Assembly (NCBI GenBank): GCA_964465015.1
Contig: CAYXHP010000022.1
Span: forward strand, 1 to 64,000
Direction of reading: 5' to 3'
DNA length: 64,000 nucleotides
DNA from: Humimonas sp964465015
GTDB lineage: Bacteria > Gemmatimonadota > Gemmatimonadetes > Palauibacterales > Palauibacteraceae
A model generated the notes under the pieces. The model worked only from the letters and a program-made list of their open reading frames with translations, ran no database searches and had not been told where the DNA came from. Shown here in pieces: positions 61,690 to 64,000 of this stretch; the first letter of the stretch is position 1; each line of letters opens with the position of its first letter. The position numbers and the translations under genes were made by a program.

Positions 61690-62629
61690 GCTCGGATCGG
61701 GCGCGACCATCGGTTCCTCGCGCTCCTACCTGAAGCGGGCCGCGGAGCGGCTCCTCCTGCTCGGCCCGGCGTGGGTGGCTCGCGCCCGGCGCCGCGGTCA
61801 CTCCCTCATCCTGGCCTACCACGACGTCGTGCCCGACGGTGCTCCGATCGCGGGAGAGGCGTCGCTCCACGTGCCTCGTCGTCGGTTCGCGGAGCACCTG
61901 GACGTGATCTCGCGCCGTGCGGACGTGGTGTCGCTGCGCGACCTGTTCGAGAGGACGGCCCAGGGCCGTCGCCCACGCGTCGCCATCACGTTCGACGACG
62001 CCTACCGAGGCACGGTGACGGCCGGGATCGAAGAGCTGGTCTCGCGCGGACTGCCCGCCACCGTCTTCGTCGTGCCCGGCCGTCTGGGAGGACGGGGATT
62101 CTGGTGGGATCTCCTCGCCGATCCCTCGACGGGCGAGCTCCCCCCCGGGGCACGTGACGAGGCTCTGGGCCCGCAGGCGGGTCGCCAGGAGGAGGTCCTC
62201 GCCTGGGCCGGGACGGTGGGGCTGCCGGTCTTCCCCGGGCTACCGCCCCACGCGCTGTCCGCCAGCGAGGCCGAGCTCGAGCGTGCCGCCGGCGAGCCGG
62301 GCATCACGGTCGGCTCACACACCTGGAGCCACCCCAACCTCGCGCGCCTCTCGGACGCGGAGTGCGCGGAGGAGATCGAGCGCTCCGTGGCCTGGCTGGA
62401 GGCACGCTTCTCTTCGTTCATACCGTGGATCTCGTATCCGTACGGCTACGAGTCCCCTGCGGCGTGCCGGGCGGCCAGGGAGGCCGGCTGCGAGGGAGGC
62501 CTGCTCATCACCGGCGGCTGGCTGGCGACCGGCGAGCTCGACCGGTATCGGCTTCCGCGGCTCAACGTCCCCGCCGGTCTCTCGTCCGAGGGACTCGAGC
62601 TCAGGCTCTCCGGCCTCCTGAACGGTTGA
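61658..62629 (+). CDS. Polysaccharide deacetylase (NodB fold)
   Basis: A 323-residue deacetylase. VAITFDDAYRGT supplies the metal Asp, GSHTWSHPNL the His pair, and WISYPYGYESP the next block. An insertion (about 145-205) before the His pair resembles that of the deacetylase at 50334. GTG 61658 is the only start before the conserved LILAYHDVV strand that keeps the frame. It is the third deacetylase of the locus. It converges with a glycosyltransferase and overlaps it by 29 bases. Confidence 0.86.
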   Translation: MDAETCGAEAELGSGATIGSSRSYLKRAAERLLLLGPAWVARARRRGHSLILAYHDVVPDGAPIAGEASLHVPRRRFAEHLDVISRRADVVSLRDLFERTAQGRRPRVAITFDDAYRGTVTAGIEELVSRGLPATVFVVPGRLGGRGFWWDLLADPSTGELPPGARDEALGPQAGRQEEVLAWAGTVGLPVFPGLPPHALSASEAELERAAGEPGITVGSHTWSHPNLARLSDAECAEEIERSVAWLEARFSSFIPWISYPYGYESPAACRAAREAGCEGGLLITGGWLATGELDRYRLPRLNVPAGLSSEGLELRLSGLLNG

Positions 62630-64000
62630 TCGCCGCCTCCAGCGCGTCCAAGAGCTTCTCGGCCTGGGCCCGCCGGCTGAGCTGCGGGAGCCCCCGGGCC
62701 AGGGGCGCGGGCCTCTCCCCGCTCCGGAAGGCCAGGTAGCGCTTCTTCACCGCCGCCTCGATCGCCTCGACGTCCCCCGGATCGACCAGGTCCGCGCCCG
62801 AGTCCCGCAGCAGGCGTCCCGTCGCCGTGTCCGGGCTCTCCATGGCCAGCAGCCAGGCCGGGAAGCACAGGTACTCGAATACCTTGGACGGGATCGACAG
62901 GTCGCTGTCCTGGGGCAGGTTCACGAGCACCGCGGATCCGGCCAGGTGGCGCGTGAGCCGGTCCCGGGTCATGAAGGCGCGCGTAGTGAGGAAGGCGGGA
63001 TCCAGACCGGCCTCGTCGGCGATCCGCTCGAGCGGGACGCCTCCGAAGCGCTCCACGTGCCCGATGAACTCCAGCCCGAGCTCGGCGGGCTCGAGCCGCA
63101 GCTCCTGCACCAGGCGGCCGGCGGCGCGGAACAGGGCCGTGGGGTCGCGGTCCAGGTACAGAGTTCCCGCGAACGTGATGAGGAACCGGTCGCGGGGGCC
63201 ACAGTCGCGGATGGACACCTCGTCGAAGCCGTTCATGACGGCCAGGATGCGACCCGCGGCCTCGGGATGCGCCTCCCGCAGGGCCTCGGCCGCGGGCACC
63301 GTATTGCACGCGACCACGGTCGCCTCGGCGACAGCGCGGCCTTCGTGCCGACGCGCCAGCGCGTACCACAACGGGCTGGCCAGGTGCTCGGGAAGGCGGG
63401 GCTGCAGGCTCCAGGGGTCGCGCATGTCCATCACGAAGGGCAGACGCCGGCTGCGGGCCAGGCGGCGTCCGACTTCGTGGACCATGTGAGGCGGGCCGCA
63501 GGTGAGCACCGTCGCGTAGCTCGTGCGCCGGCAGAGCGCCCGTCCCAGCTTCGTCGCTCGCCGGGCCCAGGCACCTTCGCGGGCGTAGGCGGAGGCCGCG
63601 AAGTACGCCCTGCGCAGCCAGGCCGGGTCCAGGGGGTGCCATCCGAGCACGTCCCTTCCCAGGGAGTGCCCGTCGCCGCCCGCCTCAGCGCTGGCTTCGG
63701 ACGGGGCGGGTCCCTCCGGAGCCGGAATCTCGGTTCCGCCGGATGGCCGGAGGCCTCGCAGCCCGGCCACGGCCGCGCTCGCCATCTCCTCCGCCCGCTC
63801 GCGAAGGAGCGGGGGGTCGGGGATGGCGAAGATCCGCGTGCCGGAAGGAAGGTCTCCGAGCCGCGCGGGATCGGAGCGAGCGAGCCCGGCGGGGTCCAGA
63901 GCCAGCACGTCCAGCCGGTAGCCGCGCTCGGCGGCGAACGCGGCCAGCTTCTGCCATCGTAGGGCGCCGGCGGCCTCGCTCGGCGGGAAGTGATAGCTCA
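62601..64000 (-). CDS. Glycosyltransferase, GT4-like (5' end beyond the window)
   Basis: About 465 residues are visible. The frame stays open to the window edge and reads YHFPPSEAAGALRWQKLAAF near the start, a conserved N-terminal segment of GT4-type enzymes of polysaccharide loci, so the true start is outside. FVMDMRDPWSLQPRLPEHL marks the central region, FLITFAGTLYLDRDPTALF starts the donor domain, and IPSKVFEYLCFPAWLLAM is the donor-binding block. It is the last gene in view. Confidence 0.87.
   Translation of the reverse strand, partial: SYHFPPSEAAGALRWQKLAAFAAERGYRLDVLALDPAGLARSDPARLGDLPSGTRIFAIPDPPLLRERAEEMASAAVAGLRGLRPSGGTEIPAPEGPAPSEASAEAGGDGHSLGRDVLGWHPLDPAWLRRAYFAASAYAREGAWARRATKLGRALCRRTSYATVLTCGPPHMVHEVGRRLARSRRLPFVMDMRDPWSLQPRLPEHLASPLWYALARRHEGRAVAEATVVACNTVPAAEALREAHPEAAGRILAVMNGFDEVSIRDCGPRDRFLITFAGTLYLDRDPTALFRAAGRLVQELRLEPAELGLEFIGHVERFGGVPLERIADEAGLDPAFLTTRAFMTRDRLTRHLAGSAVLVNLPQDSDLSIPSKVFEYLCFPAWLLAMESPDTATGRLLRDSGADLVDPGDVEAIEAAVKKRYLAFRSGERPAPLARGLPQLSRRAQAEKLLDALEAAINRSGGRRA

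Noticed and set aside
1..64000. tRNA, rRNA, CRISPR arrays, transposases, phage genes, integration sites
   Set aside because: None was seen. Repeated short strings are explained by coding repeats, paralogous genes or the regulatory elements listed.

Overview
The window is about two-thirds G+C, densely packed, and uses many GTG and TTG starts with 4-bp ATGA/GTGA overlaps. The gene families suggest a high-GC Gram-negative bacterium; Gemmatimonadota or a relative is my best guess, and no rRNA or marker gene here proves it. Almost the whole window is one large surface-polysaccharide locus linked to an exosortase/PEP-CTERM sorting system. It is flanked at the left edge by a partial type I glutamine synthetase and at the right edge by a partial glycosyltransferase.

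Layout. (1) 1-4023: glutamine synthetase (minus strand), then a histidine kinase and an NtrC-type sigma-54 activator. (2) 4343-11970: Wza-like export protein, initiating sugar transferase, a receiver protein with a degenerate GGDEF-like domain, a small membrane protein, a PEP-CTERM protein, exosortase, EpsI protein, low-molecular-weight phosphatase and an SGNH-type protein. (3) 12353-26368: a long plus-strand operon with glycosyltransferases, paired small membrane proteins, two alkaline-phosphatase-superfamily proteins around a Gfo/Idh oxidoreductase, asparagine synthetase, SGNH protein and methyltransferase. (4) 26348-35572, minus strand: Wzx-like flippase, PIG-L deacetylase, GMC oxidoreductase, GH1 glycosidase and two SGNH proteins. 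(5) 36044-38564: carbamoyltransferase, SxtJ-like protein and DUF5989 protein, converging on a GlpD-like dehydrogenase (38568-40217, minus). (6) 40560-47071: tandem GT2 proteins, XrtA-type polysaccharide deacetylase, FemAB protein, DegT aminotransferase and ATP-grasp ligase. (7) 47319-52061: glycosyltransferase, a second asparagine-synthetase-like protein without its N-terminal Cys, deacetylase and hexapeptide acyltransferase. (8) 52062-55719: two paralogous Big_2 lipoproteins, each behind a sigma-54-like promoter and a c-di-GMP-I riboswitch. (9) 56643-64000: glycosyltransferase, a Gfo/Idh-SDR fusion, O-antigen ligase/polymerase, deacetylase and the edge glycosyltransferase.

How it fits together (inference). 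The locus has the parts for a Wzx/Wzy-type pathway: initiating transferase, glycosyltransferases, flippase, ligase/polymerase and outer-membrane exporter. It also has many decorating enzymes (deacetylation, O-acylation, carbamoylation, methylation, amino-group transfer). I found no Wzc-like chain-length or tyrosine-kinase protein. The sigma-54 activator at the start, and six or seven sense-oriented -24/-12 elements before separate transcription units, suggest one regulon. Two c-di-GMP riboswitches and a receiver/degenerate-GGDEF protein suggest a second control layer tying surface proteins to the same switch. No tRNA, rRNA, CRISPR array, transposase or phage gene was seen.
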